Shown in pieces: positions 9,422 through 18,485 of a stretch of DNA of 64,000 nucleotides (positions within the stretch are counted from its first letter, which is position 1; each line of letters begins with the position of its first letter). A program made the translations under genes and the position numbers. The notes beneath the pieces were generated by a model. The model did not search any database. It saw nothing but the letters and a program-made list of their open reading frames with translations, and was not told the origin of the DNA. This DNA comes from an uncultured Acidobacteriota bacterium (GTDB lineage Bacteria > Acidobacteriota > UBA6911 > RPQK01 > JAJDTT01). The stretch is from assembly GCA_951812665.1 (NCBI GenBank), contig CATOST010000032.1, positions 227,234 through 291,233 of the forward strand. The letters are read 5' to 3'.

Positions 9422-10116
9422 TGGACGGGTCTCTGGTGATCTTTTCCCGGTTTCCCCGATTGGGCCGGGTGAAGACCAGACTGGAGCCGGTGCTGGGTAA
9501 GCAGGGTTGCCTGGAACTCCACCAGGCGCTGGTTCTGGACACGATCGAGCGGACGCGTTTCCTGTGCCGCCGGCACTTTCTGTATCTGAGCGACTCGACC
9601 GCACGGGAACGGGCCCGGTTCGCCGAAGCCTGCCGCCTGCCCGCGGATCTGATCATCCGCGGACAGACGGGAGCCGACCTGGGAGAGAGATTGTGGGAGG
9701 CCTGCCGGCAGGTCGCCGCCGAATCGAAGGAGAAGCCCGTGGTCTTTCTGGGTGCCGACTCCCCTACGGTGCCGCGGAAATACATTCGCCAGGCCCTGGC
9801 TCAACTTGCGAGACGGCCCGTGGTCCTGGGACCGGCCGAGGACGGAGGGTACTATCTCATCGGTCTTTCCCAGCCGAGACCGGAACTCTTCTCGAATCTG
9901 GATTGGGGCACCGATAAGGTCCTGGAACAGACGCTTCAGAGGTTGGGACCGGGACAATATACGTTGTTGCCGACCTGGTTCGACGTTGACGACGGCGACG
10001 ATCTGGCCCGGCTCCACGCGGAGGTCGAGGCAGAGCGACCGAAGGTCTTCCGGCACCTGCGCCTTTGCCTGCGCCGGCTGGTTCACGAATCAGTTTTCCA
10101 TCCGGTTTTCCAGTGA
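9421..10116 (+). CDS. DUF2064 / TIGR04282 nucleotidyl- or glycosyltransferase
   Basis: A 231-residue GT-A-fold protein of the DUF2064 family, related to CofC nucleotidyltransferases and arsenosugar-biosynthesis glycosyltransferases. Motifs seen: IFSRFPRLGRVKTRLEPVLG at the N-terminus (nucleotide-binding Lys/Arg), VVFLGADSPTVP with the metal-binding GADSP, and GPAEDGGYYLIGL. The ATG at 9421 overlaps the HNH stop by one base. The longer upstream frame belongs to the HNH gene in another phase and is not real. Substrate unknown. Confidence 0.83.
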   Translation: MDGSLVIFSRFPRLGRVKTRLEPVLGKQGCLELHQALVLDTIERTRFLCRRHFLYLSDSTARERARFAEACRLPADLIIRGQTGADLGERLWEACRQVAAESKEKPVVFLGADSPTVPRKYIRQALAQLARRPVVLGPAEDGGYYLIGLSQPRPELFSNLDWGTDKVLEQTLQRLGPGQYTLLPTWFDVDDGDDLARLHAEVEAERPKVFRHLRLCLRRLVHESVFHPVFQ

Positions 10117-10247
10117 TCCTTTTGACGGCGATTCACGTCTCAACAAGGTACGGTCGGATCGGGCTCGGTTGACCCGAAGCGGCCACCTTGACTAACATTG
10201 CACCAGTTGTGTGTCCAAGGATCGCGTGAAGGGGTATTGAATCAGCG

Positions 10248-11087
10248 GTGAAGGAATTCCTGGAACGGCTGTTGGGCCTGAAGGTCCCCGAGGCCCAAAT
10301 GGAGGGACCGCGAGACCCATATAACATTTATGAGTGGGACCTCGATGACCGGAGGCCGTTGGTGGTCGCCGCCATCCTGGCCATCCTCTTTCACGCCGTT
10401 CTCCTGCTGATGGTCTTCCCCTCCTTCGGCAACACGGTGCTGATACCGACGCAGCAGGTCCTGGTGCTCAAGAACCTGGCCAAGCCGGCGGCCCTCACCG
10501 GGGGCGGCGACCTGCCCAAGGCGGCTCCGCCCAAGCCCAAACCAGTGAGGCCGAAACCCAAGCCGGTTTTGGTTCCCATCCCCGATCCAACTCCCCGTGA
10601 CCCCGAACCCATCCGCAAGGAGGAATTGGAAGACGTCCCCCAGGTCCTCAAGCAGATCGTCGCGCAATTGAACTTGGACGACATCCAGGCTCCGCCGGGT
10701 CGTCCGGGCCGGGGCGGTCAGGGTGAGAGCCGGGGCGAGGGCACGGGAACCGGACCGCTTGCCGGCTCGGGACCTGCGGCCGGAGACGGCAGCGGCATCT
10801 ATCGATATGGAAGCGGAGTCACCAACCCCGTCCCCATCGTTCAAACGACTCCCAGTTACACCGACGCCGCCATTAAAGCCAAGATTCAGGGTGTGGTCTG
10901 GCTTCAGGCCATCATCCGTAAGGATGGCAACGTCGACAGCTTCAAGGTCATTCGGGGCTTGGGCCACGGATTGGAAGAACAGGCCATCCAGGAGATCGCC
11001 ACCAACTGGCGCTTTCGACCCGGAATGCTCAACGGGAGTCCCGTGGACGTCCTGGCGACCATCGAAGTCCAGTTCAATCTGAGGTAG
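10248..11087 (+). CDS. TonB-family energy transducer
   Basis: A 279-residue inner-membrane protein that couples proton motive force to outer-membrane receptors. Order: cytoplasmic N-terminus (1-38), one TM helix (about 40-60, VVAAILAILFHAVLLLMVF), a Pro/Lys-rich periplasmic stretch (about 85-120, KPKPVRPKPKPVLVPIP), a Gly-rich linker (about 145-180), and a C-terminal TonB domain (about 190-279) with YTDAAIKAKIQGVVWLQAII and ATIEVQFNLR. It starts with GTG at 10248. No exbB or exbD lies nearby, so it probably uses a complex encoded elsewhere. A TonB-dependent receptor is present at 43-46 kb. Very short leader; promoter not obvious. Confidence 0.88.
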   Translation: MKEFLERLLGLKVPEAQMEGPRDPYNIYEWDLDDRRPLVVAAILAILFHAVLLLMVFPSFGNTVLIPTQQVLVLKNLAKPAALTGGGDLPKAAPPKPKPVRPKPKPVLVPIPDPTPRDPEPIRKEELEDVPQVLKQIVAQLNLDDIQAPPGRPGRGGQGESRGEGTGTGPLAGSGPAAGDGSGIYRYGSGVTNPVPIVQTTPSYTDAAIKAKIQGVVWLQAIIRKDGNVDSFKVIRGLGHGLEEQAIQEIATNWRFRPGMLNGSPVDVLATIEVQFNLR

Positions 11088-11119
11088 ACGGCGACTCCGG
11101 CGTCGTACTTTACGTGAAT

Positions 11120-11174
11120 GGGGGCAACCATTAGGGTGGCCTCTACCAAGGGCAACCACAAGGGTTGCCCCTAC
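11120..11174. repeat. Two tandem copies of a GGGCAACC...GGTTGCCC hairpin repeat
   Basis: Two adjacent units of about 27 bases between the TonB gene and ileS: a degenerate one at 11120-11146 and a good palindrome at 11148-11174 (GGGCAACC-ACAAG-GGTTGCCC followed by CTAC). A third related unit is at 37971-37995. This looks like a dispersed REP-type palindrome. It could also end the upstream transcript, although no T tract follows. Confidence 0.6.
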
Positions 11175-11189
11175 GCTATTTTATCCCGC

Positions 11190-11195
11190 TATAAT
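11190..11195 (+). promoter_or_regulatory. Consensus -10 box just before ileS
   Basis: A perfect TATAAT lies 10 bases before the ileS GTG start, so transcription would begin about 3-4 bases before the start codon. The best -35 candidate is TTGCCC at 11165-11170 with a long 19-base spacer. No Shine-Dalgarno sequence is visible; the message may be nearly leaderless. Confidence 0.45.
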
Positions 11196-11205
11196 TCCGG
11201 CTCTT

Positions 11206-13981
11206 GTGCGTGAAGAACTCGACCTGAAAGGAACCATCAACCTTCCCAGAACCCGTTTCCGGATGAAGGCGAACCTGCCCGTTCTGGAGCCGCGGATTCT
11301 CAAGACTTGGGAGGAGTCGGGGATTTACGGGAAGATCCGCCAGTCGCGGAAAGGCCGGCCCCTCTTCATCCTTCACGACGGCCCCCCCTACGCCAACGGG
11401 CATCTCCACGTGGGACACGCCTTGAACAAGATTCTCAAGGATCTCATTGTCCGTTCCAAGACCATGGAGGGTTTCGATTGTCCTTACGTGCCGGGGTGGG
11501 ATTGCCATGGGCTGCCCATCGAGATTCAGGTCATGAACCGAAAGCGGGCCGACCTGGACCCGTTGGAAGTGCGCCGGCGATGCCGCCGGCACGCCGACAA
11601 GTTCGTGCGCATCCAGGGGGAAGAGTTCCGCCGCTTGGGCATCACGGGGGACTGGACCGCGCCCTACCTGACCATGAGCCGTTCCTATGAAGCCGAGACG
11701 GCTCGCCTACTGGGTGATTTCGTTCGCCGGGGAAACGTTTACAAGGGTCTGAAGCCGGTTCATTGGTGCATTCACTGCGAGACGGCTTTGGCCGAGGCCG
11801 AAGTGGAGTATTCAGAACATGTAAGCCCCTCGGTCTACGTCCGGTTTCCGGTGACGGGAGGACTTCACGGGCTGGACGTCGGAGCCCGGCCCGTCTCGGT
11901 TCTGATCTGGACCACGACCCCTTGGACCCTCCCCGCCAACCTGGGTCTCTGCTTTCATCCCGACTTCGAATACGCGTTGTTGGAGACCGGGGACGATGTC
12001 TTCATCCTGGCTGCCGATCTGGTTCCCCGCGTGTCCAAAGAGTGTGATTTGGGTGACCACCGGATTCTGGGACGGCTCCGGGGAGCCGCCCTCGGTGGTC
12101 TCGAGTGCCGCCATCCATGGATTCCGCGCCGGTCCGCGGTCGTCTTCGGGAATCACGTCACCCTGGAACAGGGCACCGGAGTGGTTCATACCGCGCCCGG
12201 ACATGGAGAAGAGGACTACCGTCTGGGGGTCGACAACGGTCTTGAGATCTATTGTCCGGTGGACGACTCGGGCCGGTTCCTGCCGGAGGTGGATCACTTC
12301 GGGGGCATGCCCGTGTTCGAGGCCAACCCTTCCATCAACGCCCTTATGGCCCGGGAAGGACATCTGGTCTGCGAAGGGCCGTTCCAGCACAGTTATCCTC
12401 ATTGCTGGCGCTGTCACAACCCGGTCATTTTTCGCGCCACGGCCCAGTGGTTCATCAGCATGGACCGGGAAGACCTGCGCGGCCGGGCCCTGCGCGAGAT
12501 CTCCAGGGTGAAGTGGCTACCGTCCTGGGGCCGGGAGCGGATCCACAACATGATCTCCAGCCGGCCGGACTGGTGCATCAGCCGGCAGAGAACCTGGGGC
12601 GTTCCAATCGTCGCCTTCTACTGCCAGCGCTGCGGAAAGATCCTGCTGGAGAGCGACGTCATCGAACATGTGTCGCAGGTCTTCGAGCGGGAGGGAGCCG
12701 ACGCCTGGTACCGGAGGCCTGCATCAGAGTTGCTTCCGGAAGGCTTCCGTTGCGCTTGCGGAAGTCAGGAATTCGAGAAAGAAAAGGACATATTGGATGT
12801 CTGGTTCGACTCTGGGGTCAGCCATCACGTATTGCGGAATACACCCGGACTCGACTGGCCTGCGGATCTCTATCTCGAGGGCGGAGATCAGTTCCGGGGC
12901 TGGTTCCACAGCTCCTTGCTGGTCGGGGTCGGCGTCAGCAACGGAGCTCCGTACAAGTCAGTCCTTTGTCATGGCTGGACCCTGGATTCCGACGGGAAGG
13001 CCATGTCCAAATCCCGGGGCAACGTCATTTCGCCCCAGGACATCACCAAGCGGGACGGAGCCGAGATCCTGCGTCTCTGGGGTCGCGGTCTCCATCGACT
13101 ACACCGAGGACGTCCGCCTGGGAGAGGAGATCCTTTCCCGGCTCCGGGACGCCTACCGCAAGCTGAGAAATACGAGCCGCTTCCTCTTGGGCAACCTTCA
13201 CGACTTTTCTCCGGAAATGGCCGTCCCGGACGGGGAACTGCTGGAGTTGGATCGATGGGCTCTGGCTCATACCGCTGCCACGGCCCGGCGAGTGGAGGAG
13301 GCCTACCGGAATTTCGAGTTTCACACCGTCTACCATTCCCTCTACCACTTCTGTGTCGTAGGGCTTTCCAGTTTTTATCTCGACGTTCTCAAGGATCGCC
13401 TCTACGTCTCGGCGGCCGATTCCAGAGAACGAAGGTCGGCCCAGACGGCCCTGTTCCGGATCGCGGACGCATTGGTCCGGCTGCTGGCTCCGATCCTGCC
13501 CTTTACCACGACGCAGATCTGGGAAGAACTCCACGGTCAGGACCCTCCCGCCGAGTCGGTCCACATGGCCGAGTTCTCACGGGAGCTGGACCGGTATGAG
13601 AACCTCGAGCTTCTGGAGCGGTGGGAGCCGCTCCTGCGGATCCGCCACCAGGTCAGCAAATCACTCGAGGAATGCCGCCAGGAAAAGCTCATTGGGAATT
13701 CGTTGGAGGCGTCGGTCAGGATCGAGGCCGGCGCGGAGACTTGCAAGTACCTCGGCCGGTTTGCGGAGGATCTGGCCGCGGTCTTCATCGTCTCCGAAGT
13801 TGAGATCGAACAGAGGGAGGACTTGGCCGTGGATGAGACGCGGATCACGGTGACCAGAACCCAGTCGGAGAAATGCGCACGGTGCTGGAATCATCGACGC
13901 TCGGTGGGGACCCATACCGATCTCCCGCAAGTCTGCTCCCGTTGCCATTCGGTGTTGAAACAGATCGGTGCCCTCAGTTGA
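11206..13981 (+). CDS. ileS: Isoleucyl-tRNA synthetase, one frameshift in this sequence
   Basis: Charges tRNA-Ile; essential and cytoplasmic. The N-terminal frame shows PPYANGHLHVGHALNK (HIGH-type motif, about 60-75), the CP1 editing domain, and KAMSKS near 598. The C-terminal frame carries the anticodon-binding region and the zinc finger CARCW...CSRC. The frame breaks at the G run 13079-13082: with one G fewer the sequence reads LRLWVAVSIDYTEDVRLGEE without interruption. All domains are otherwise intact and the total length (about 924 residues) is normal, so a sequencing error is the likeliest cause. The GTG start at 11206 is supported by the family N-terminus (TINLPRTRFRMKANL). lspA follows 58 bases downstream, the classical ileS-lspA order. 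Confidence 0.92.
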
Positions 13982-14039
13982 AGTCCGGGGTAGTGGGAAA
14001 CGATTTCTTTCGGAAGCGATTCTTGCGCTGGAGAAGACG

Positions 14040-15299
14040 ATGAAACTCTTGGCGATCGGAGTGGCGGCAGTCGTACTGGTGCTCGATCTCCTCACCAAGT
14101 GGTGGGTCAAGAACACCGCCTGGCTGCACTACTACAAGGTCATCGATGGATTCTTCACGATCCACTTCGTCCGCAACGAGGGCATTGCATTCGGTTTGTT
14201 CCATTCCAATCCATCGGCCTGGAAACCGGTGATCCTTTCTTTCCTGGCCGTCGCAGCGGCGATCATGGTGCTGTATTACATCTGGACCAGTCCTCCCGAG
14301 GAAAGAGGGGTCCAATTGTTTCTGGGGCTCCTGTTGGGAGGGATCCTGGGGAATTTCTGCGACCGGCTGTCGCGTGGGTATGTCGTCGATTTTCTGGAGT
14401 TTCACTGGCAGGACCGTTTCGCCTGGCCGACCTTCAATCTGGCCGATGCCGCAATTACCTGCGGTGTCGCGGCGATTCTCTACCAGGGCTTTTTCGGAAC
14501 CGGAAGCGGGGACGGGGCCGCGAACCGTTCCCGCCCGAGAAACTCCGGTTCCTTGGGTGCGATTCTTCTGGCAGGTATGCTCTCGGTGCCCCTGCTGGGA
14601 CAATCGTCCTCCCCCGGGGCGCAAGAAATCGTGGACCGCGTCCAGGAGCGGTACGAGCGGGTCGAAAGCTTCGCCGCCGATTTTCGGCAGGTTTTCCAGT
14701 CGCAGGGGGTCTATTTCGAGAGCGACTGGGGAGAGGGGATCCTGCTGATGAAGCGCCCCGGAAAGATGTACTGGGAATACCAGCGTCCCTCCAGGAAGCT
14801 GTTCGTAGCCGACGGCAAACAGGCCTTCTTCTACGTTCCCAGTGAGAATCAGGTGACGATCTCCGATCTGGACCCGGACACCGCGGATACGCCGCTGCTT
14901 TTTCTGCTGGGACCCAAACGGATCCGGGACAACTTCCTGGTGCAATTCGAGACCGGGGAAGGGCCGTTGGGCGAATCCAACCTGCTCCTTCGCTTGACGC
15001 CCATTCAGGCCCGGCCTGAATTCAGCTATCTACTGTTGGAGCTGTCCCCCAAGACTTATCTCATCCACAGACTGTCCGTAGTCGAGCCTATCGGGAACCG
15101 GAACGACTACATCTTCAGCCGTTTCCGGGAGAACGTGAAGATTCGAGACAAGCAGTTCCGCCTGGAGTTGCCGGACGGAGTGGAGATCATCCGAATCGGA
15201 TCCGGCGCCGGATTCAGGCCGCAGGAAGGTCCCGCACGGTCTCCCCATCGAAGTCGGCTCGACACCGGGCTGGAGACACAAAGGAGAGTGCCGATTTGA
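14040..15299 (+). CDS. lspA: Fused lipoprotein signal peptidase-LolA protein
   Basis: A single 419-residue frame joining two lipoprotein-pathway enzymes. Residues 1-152 are LspA, the inner-membrane aspartyl peptidase that removes prolipoprotein signal peptides. It has four TM helices and the catalytic Asp pair D117 (GNFCDRLSRGYVVDF) and D136 (FNLADAA). A short basic linker (153-171) leads to a fifth hydrophobic segment (172-187, LGAILLAGMLSVPLLG). Residues 192-419 resemble LolA, the periplasmic lipoprotein carrier (VESFAADFRQVFQSQG, ...KRPGKMYWEYQRPSRKLFVADG). With the fifth helix the LolA part would be membrane-tethered in the periplasm. No stop, ribosome site or good independent start separates the parts; a weak TTG at the second helix is the only alternative. 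The ATG at 14040 is chosen because LspA begins there; upstream codons overlap ileS. Confidence 0.83.
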   Translation: MKLLAIGVAAVVLVLDLLTKWWVKNTAWLHYYKVIDGFFTIHFVRNEGIAFGLFHSNPSAWKPVILSFLAVAAAIMVLYYIWTSPPEERGVQLFLGLLLGGILGNFCDRLSRGYVVDFLEFHWQDRFAWPTFNLADAAITCGVAAILYQGFFGTGSGDGAANRSRPRNSGSLGAILLAGMLSVPLLGQSSSPGAQEIVDRVQERYERVESFAADFRQVFQSQGVYFESDWGEGILLMKRPGKMYWEYQRPSRKLFVADGKQAFFYVPSENQVTISDLDPDTADTPLLFLLGPKRIRDNFLVQFETGEGPLGESNLLLRLTPIQARPEFSYLLLELSPKTYLIHRLSVVEPIGNRNDYIFSRFRENVKIRDKQFRLELPDGVEIIRIGSGAGFRPQEGPARSPHRSRLDTGLETQRRVPI

Positions 15300-16300
15300 G
15301 CGAGATTCGGGCGAACATAACGGCCGTGGGGATGTACGTTCCGGAGAAGCGGGTCACGAACCAAGACTTGAGCCGGGTTCTGGACACTTCCGACAGGTGG
15401 ATTCGAGATCGAACCGGGATCTCTGAACGCCGGATTGCCGGCAAGGACGAGGCCAACAGCGACCTTTCGGTTCGAGCCATCCAAAACGCTTTGGAAGGCA
15501 CGCCGCATCGCCCTGAAGATATCGACCTCATCATTGTCACCACCGTAACTCCGGACATGATGTTTCCTTCGACCGCCTGCCGGATCCAGGAAAAGATCGG
15601 GGCCGGGAACGCGTGGGGATTCGATCTGTCCGGCGCCTGCTCCGGGTTCCTTTTCGGTCTCTCGACGGCTGCGCAGTTCATTCGGACGGGAACCCACAAG
15701 AAGGTCCTGGTGGTGGGAACCGACGTGATGAGCTCCATCATCGACTTCGAGGATCGGGCCACCTGCGTTCTCTTCGGAGACGGTGCCGGTGCCGTCCTCC
15801 TGGAGCCTACCGAGGAGGAGGAGACGGGCATCCTGGACGCGACCCTGGGGTGCGACGGGTCAGGAGGGAAATTCCTGTTCATGCCGGCCGGAGGGAGTCA
15901 CCGCCCCGCGAGCCACGAAACCGTGGACAAGCGAATGCACTATGTCCATCAGGACGGCAGGAACGTCTTCAAGTTCGCGGTCCGGGTCATGTGCGAGACT
16001 TCGGTCGGATTGCTCCGGCGAAACGGCATTCCCACCGATAAGCTGTCGCTTTTCGTCCCCCACCAAGCCAACCTGCGAATCATCAAGTCATCCATGAGGC
16101 GCCTGAAATTGAGAGAGGAACAGGTTGCAGTCAACATCGACCGCTATGCCAACACCACGGCGGCGACCATCCCCACCTGTCTGGCCGAAGCTCACCGGCA
16201 GGGACGATTGAAGAAGCGGGACAAGATCCTCATGGTCTCCTTCGGAGCCGGATTCACCTGGGGAGGGATTCTTCTCGGCTGGGGAATGGATCCGCCGTAG
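15296..16300 (+). CDS. fabH: 3-oxoacyl-ACP synthase III
   Basis: Starts fatty acid synthesis by condensing an acyl-CoA with malonyl-ACP. The 334 residues show catalytic C115 (GFDLSGACSGFLFGL), the His of FVPHQANLRII and the Asn of DRYANTTAATIP, so the Cys-His-Asn triad is complete. The start is TTG at 15296, overlapping the preceding TGA by two bases, with AAGGAGAG in front; it is coupled to the lspA-lolA fusion. Ends GAGFTWGGILLGWG as usual. Whether it primes straight or branched chains cannot be read from the sequence. Confidence 0.95.
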   Translation: MSEIRANITAVGMYVPEKRVTNQDLSRVLDTSDRWIRDRTGISERRIAGKDEANSDLSVRAIQNALEGTPHRPEDIDLIIVTTVTPDMMFPSTACRIQEKIGAGNAWGFDLSGACSGFLFGLSTAAQFIRTGTHKKVLVVGTDVMSSIIDFEDRATCVLFGDGAGAVLLEPTEEEETGILDATLGCDGSGGKFLFMPAGGSHRPASHETVDKRMHYVHQDGRNVFKFAVRVMCETSVGLLRRNGIPTDKLSLFVPHQANLRIIKSSMRRLKLREEQVAVNIDRYANTTAATIPTCLAEAHRQGRLKKRDKILMVSFGAGFTWGGILLGWGMDPP

Positions 16301-16351
16301 GCCGCGTGTCTGGGCGGGCGTACCCCCAGTGAGATACTCAGGCTGATGGCG

Positions 16352-16876
16352 TCAGATGAAGAGTTCCTCTTCAGGCGACTTGGTTCCGGGCTTCTTCCCT
16401 CGCCGCCCCCATAGAAACGATAGCCCCGACTGGATCCCTTTGAAGAAGGAACCGATTTCCAGAACGGGTCTCAAGACGTCCTTCTGAATCACTTCGCTGG
16501 TCTGCTCGAACTTTTCGACGGTGTCGGTGACGAGGCCGTCCACTCTCTGGGCCTGATCGTGGCCCAGCCGAATCACTTCCTTCACCAGACCATCCACCTC
16601 TTCGGTGGTTCTTCGGAAAGCGCCCATCACGAAGCGGACATTGTCGTTGAACTCGTTGCCGAGCTGCCGCACCGGCTCCAGACTCTCGGACACTTGGGTC
16701 AATTTGGTGCTGACGGACTCGACAGCCGCTTGCAGCCTCCGGGTCTCCTGCTGGAGCTCCTCGGCCATCTTTCGAACCGTCTGAGCCGCCCGCCACACGG
16801 ATAGGGCTTGGAGGGTCATTGAGATGGCGGTAATGCCGATGAACAGGAGGAGCAGGACTTCAGCGCTCAAGTGCAT
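16352..16876 (-). CDS. DUF948-like membrane-anchored coiled-coil protein
   Basis: A 174-residue protein with one N-terminal TM helix (about 4-26, AEVLLLLFIGITAISMTLQA), then a long amphipathic coiled coil (about 30-140) with LQQETRRLQAAVESVSTKL. It ends in a basic/acidic tail (GRRGKKPGTKSPEEE). The pattern matches DUF948-type proteins, which often travel with YtxH proteins; a YtxH-like gene is immediately upstream. An envelope or general-stress role is inferred from the family, not shown. Confidence 0.7.
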   Translation of the reverse strand: MHLSAEVLLLLFIGITAISMTLQALSVWRAAQTVRKMAEELQQETRRLQAAVESVSTKLTQVSESLEPVRQLGNEFNDNVRFVMGAFRRTTEEVDGLVKEVIRLGHDQAQRVDGLVTDTVEKFEQTSEVIQKDVLRPVLEIGSFFKGIQSGLSFLWGRRGKKPGTKSPEEELFI

Positions 16877-16954
16877 TCCCCACGGTTAGGACCGAATCGA
16901 ACGAGGGACGGTGCTCCGTCCTCGGAATCAAGACGCGTTGTCTTCGTCCGGACC

Positions 16955-17290
16955 TCAGTCGGCGGACTCTTCCTGTGTCTCCGTCTCGCCCCGATAGGTC
17001 CGGCGTGCGGCATCCAGGACGACTCCGAGTTGCTCCTTCTTCTTCCGGAGACTCTCCCTTTCCCGGTTCAGGGTCTGACTGGCCTTGCCGGCAAGCTCTC
17101 GCCCCCTCTCCTCCAATGTGTCCCTGCCTTCCCGGAGCCTTCGACCGGCCTTGTCAGCGCCCTCTCGGGCTTTGCCTTCCAACAGGCCCCGAGTCTCTTC
17201 ACCTGACTGGGGGGCCAGCAACAGCGCCACACACGCGCCCACAAAGCTGCCGATGAGAAAATAGACCAGCTTGTCTCCACTTGAGGCCAT
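16955..17290 (-). CDS. YtxH-domain protein
   Basis: A 111-residue protein: one N-terminal TM segment (about 8-26, LVYFLIGSFVGACVALLLAP) followed by the YtxH signature PQSGEETRGLLEGKARE and a charged helical tail. YtxH proteins are small stress-associated membrane proteins of unknown biochemistry. It lies upstream of the DUF948-like gene on the same strand, 78 bases apart, likely one transcript. Confidence 0.8.
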   Translation of the reverse strand: MASSGDKLVYFLIGSFVGACVALLLAPQSGEETRGLLEGKAREGADKAGRRLREGRDTLEERGRELAGKASQTLNRERESLRKKKEQLGVVLDAARRTYRGETETQEESAD

Positions 17291-17517
17291 AGCCGTTACT
17301 CCTTCCGGTCCCGGTCCGGATCCATCAGTTCAAGGTTATCATAGGCAGGATGAGGCGTGACGAAGGAGGAGGAGCAGGTGCGGGAACGGGATCTGCCCGG
17401 CAGAACGATATGGTGGCTGATTCCTGCTATTCCGCTCGATGAGCTCCCTCTGCGGCCGGGTTTGTGGAGGCAGACGGGTCTCGGGTAGAATACCGGGCGT
17501 TACGGAAGGAAGCTGCG

Positions 17518-17760
17518 GTGATCAAGGATTTGCTGCCCAGACAGGTCGTGTGCAACGAAAGAAATGCCAAAGGCAAGCCCTGCCACGGCAAGTTGAAACG
17601 ATATTATCCGTTTGCCGGATACTACAACGAGCCCGATAAAACGCTCCGGCAGGAAATCGAGAGCGAGTTCGGAAAGAAAAAGACTTTGGTGCTGCTCAAG
17701 TGCGAGGAGTGCGCCGTCGTATTCCGGCTGCCTGGGGAATTGAAGGTCAAGTTCGGCTGA
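17518..17760 (+). CDS. Small zinc-ribbon-like protein, unknown function
   Basis: About 80 residues from the GTG at 17518, which has GGAAGGAAG in front. An upstream in-frame start at 17464 would add 18 residues. Two Cys pairs of the type C-x8-C and CEEC (VVCNERNAKGKPCHGKL ... LLKCEECAVVFRLPG) suggest a single zinc ribbon. I do not recognise the family. It stands alone between the divergent YtxH gene and the MtnX-like gene. It may bind nucleic acid or act as a metal-binding adaptor; both are guesses. Confidence 0.55.
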   Translation: MIKDLLPRQVVCNERNAKGKPCHGKLKRYYPFAGYYNEPDKTLRQEIESEFGKKKTLVLLKCEECAVVFRLPGELKVKFG

Positions 17761-17868
17761 ACCGAGTCCGGACCCCGCACCAATTACTGCGTAGTACTTA
17801 TTCTGCTTTCATCTCACGGGACTGCTGGTCGCGTCTGCCAGCGGCCCCTGTCTGCCGTCGCGCTCCAG

Positions 17869-18483
17869 ATGCAGATCTACACCGATTTTGACGGAACCAT
17901 TACCGATCGGGACTCTATCGTCCTGCTGGTCCAGGAGTTCGGAGGCGGCGACCGCTATCGGCGAGACCTGCTGGCCGAATTCGAGAACGGGACCCTGTCG
18001 GCGGCCGAGGTGATTGCCGAGGAGATCTCCTCGGTCGACGCCTCGTGGGAAGAGGTCGCCGCCTGTCTCAAGCAAATGGTCCGAGTCGACCCCACTTTTC
18101 CCGGGTTCGTGAACTGGTGCCGCGAAGCTTCGATTCCTCTCCGTGTCGTCAGTTCGGGGCTGGAGCAGATCATCGCCTTCATGATCGGAGACCTGGGGTT
18201 GCCTGTCGTGGCGCATACGGCCCGGATCGACGGCCGGAGTTGGCGCTACTATCGGCGGCCGGAGTCGGAGAAGGAGTCGGTGGTGCGGGCGGCGAGCGAG
18301 GCCGATGAGGTCACCTTCATCGGCGACGGCATATCGGATATCTGTGTTCTCCCCTATGTGGATCGCGTCTTTGCAAAACGCTACCTGGAAAAGTACTGCC
18401 GGAAACGGGGTATCGACTTTTTCCCCTACGACACCTTCCAGGACGTCCGGAACCAGTTGCAGGCCGAGTTCCAATCGGACTGA
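17869..18483 (+). CDS. MtnX-like HAD-IB phosphatase
   Basis: A 204-residue HAD hydrolase starting MQIYTDFDGTITDRDS: motif I DFDGT with the nucleophile Asp at 6. Motif II lies around LRVVSSGLEQII, and motif III/IV is TFIGDGISDICV. The size and motif IV match MtnX/SerB-like HAD-IB enzymes, for example the phosphatase of the methionine salvage route. No other mtn gene is nearby, so the substrate is open. Convergent with the HDAC-like gene, 2 bases between stops. Confidence 0.78.
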   Translation: MQIYTDFDGTITDRDSIVLLVQEFGGGDRYRRDLLAEFENGTLSAAEVIAEEISSVDASWEEVAACLKQMVRVDPTFPGFVNWCREASIPLRVVSSGLEQIIAFMIGDLGLPVVAHTARIDGRSWRYYRRPESEKESVVRAASEADEVTFIGDGISDICVLPYVDRVFAKRYLEKYCRKRGIDFFPYDTFQDVRNQLQAEFQSD

Positions 18484-18485
18484 AT

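Noticed and set aside
13079..13082. Programmed frameshifting in ileS
   Set aside because: No slippery heptamer, ribosome-site stimulator or family precedent; a one-base error explains it better.
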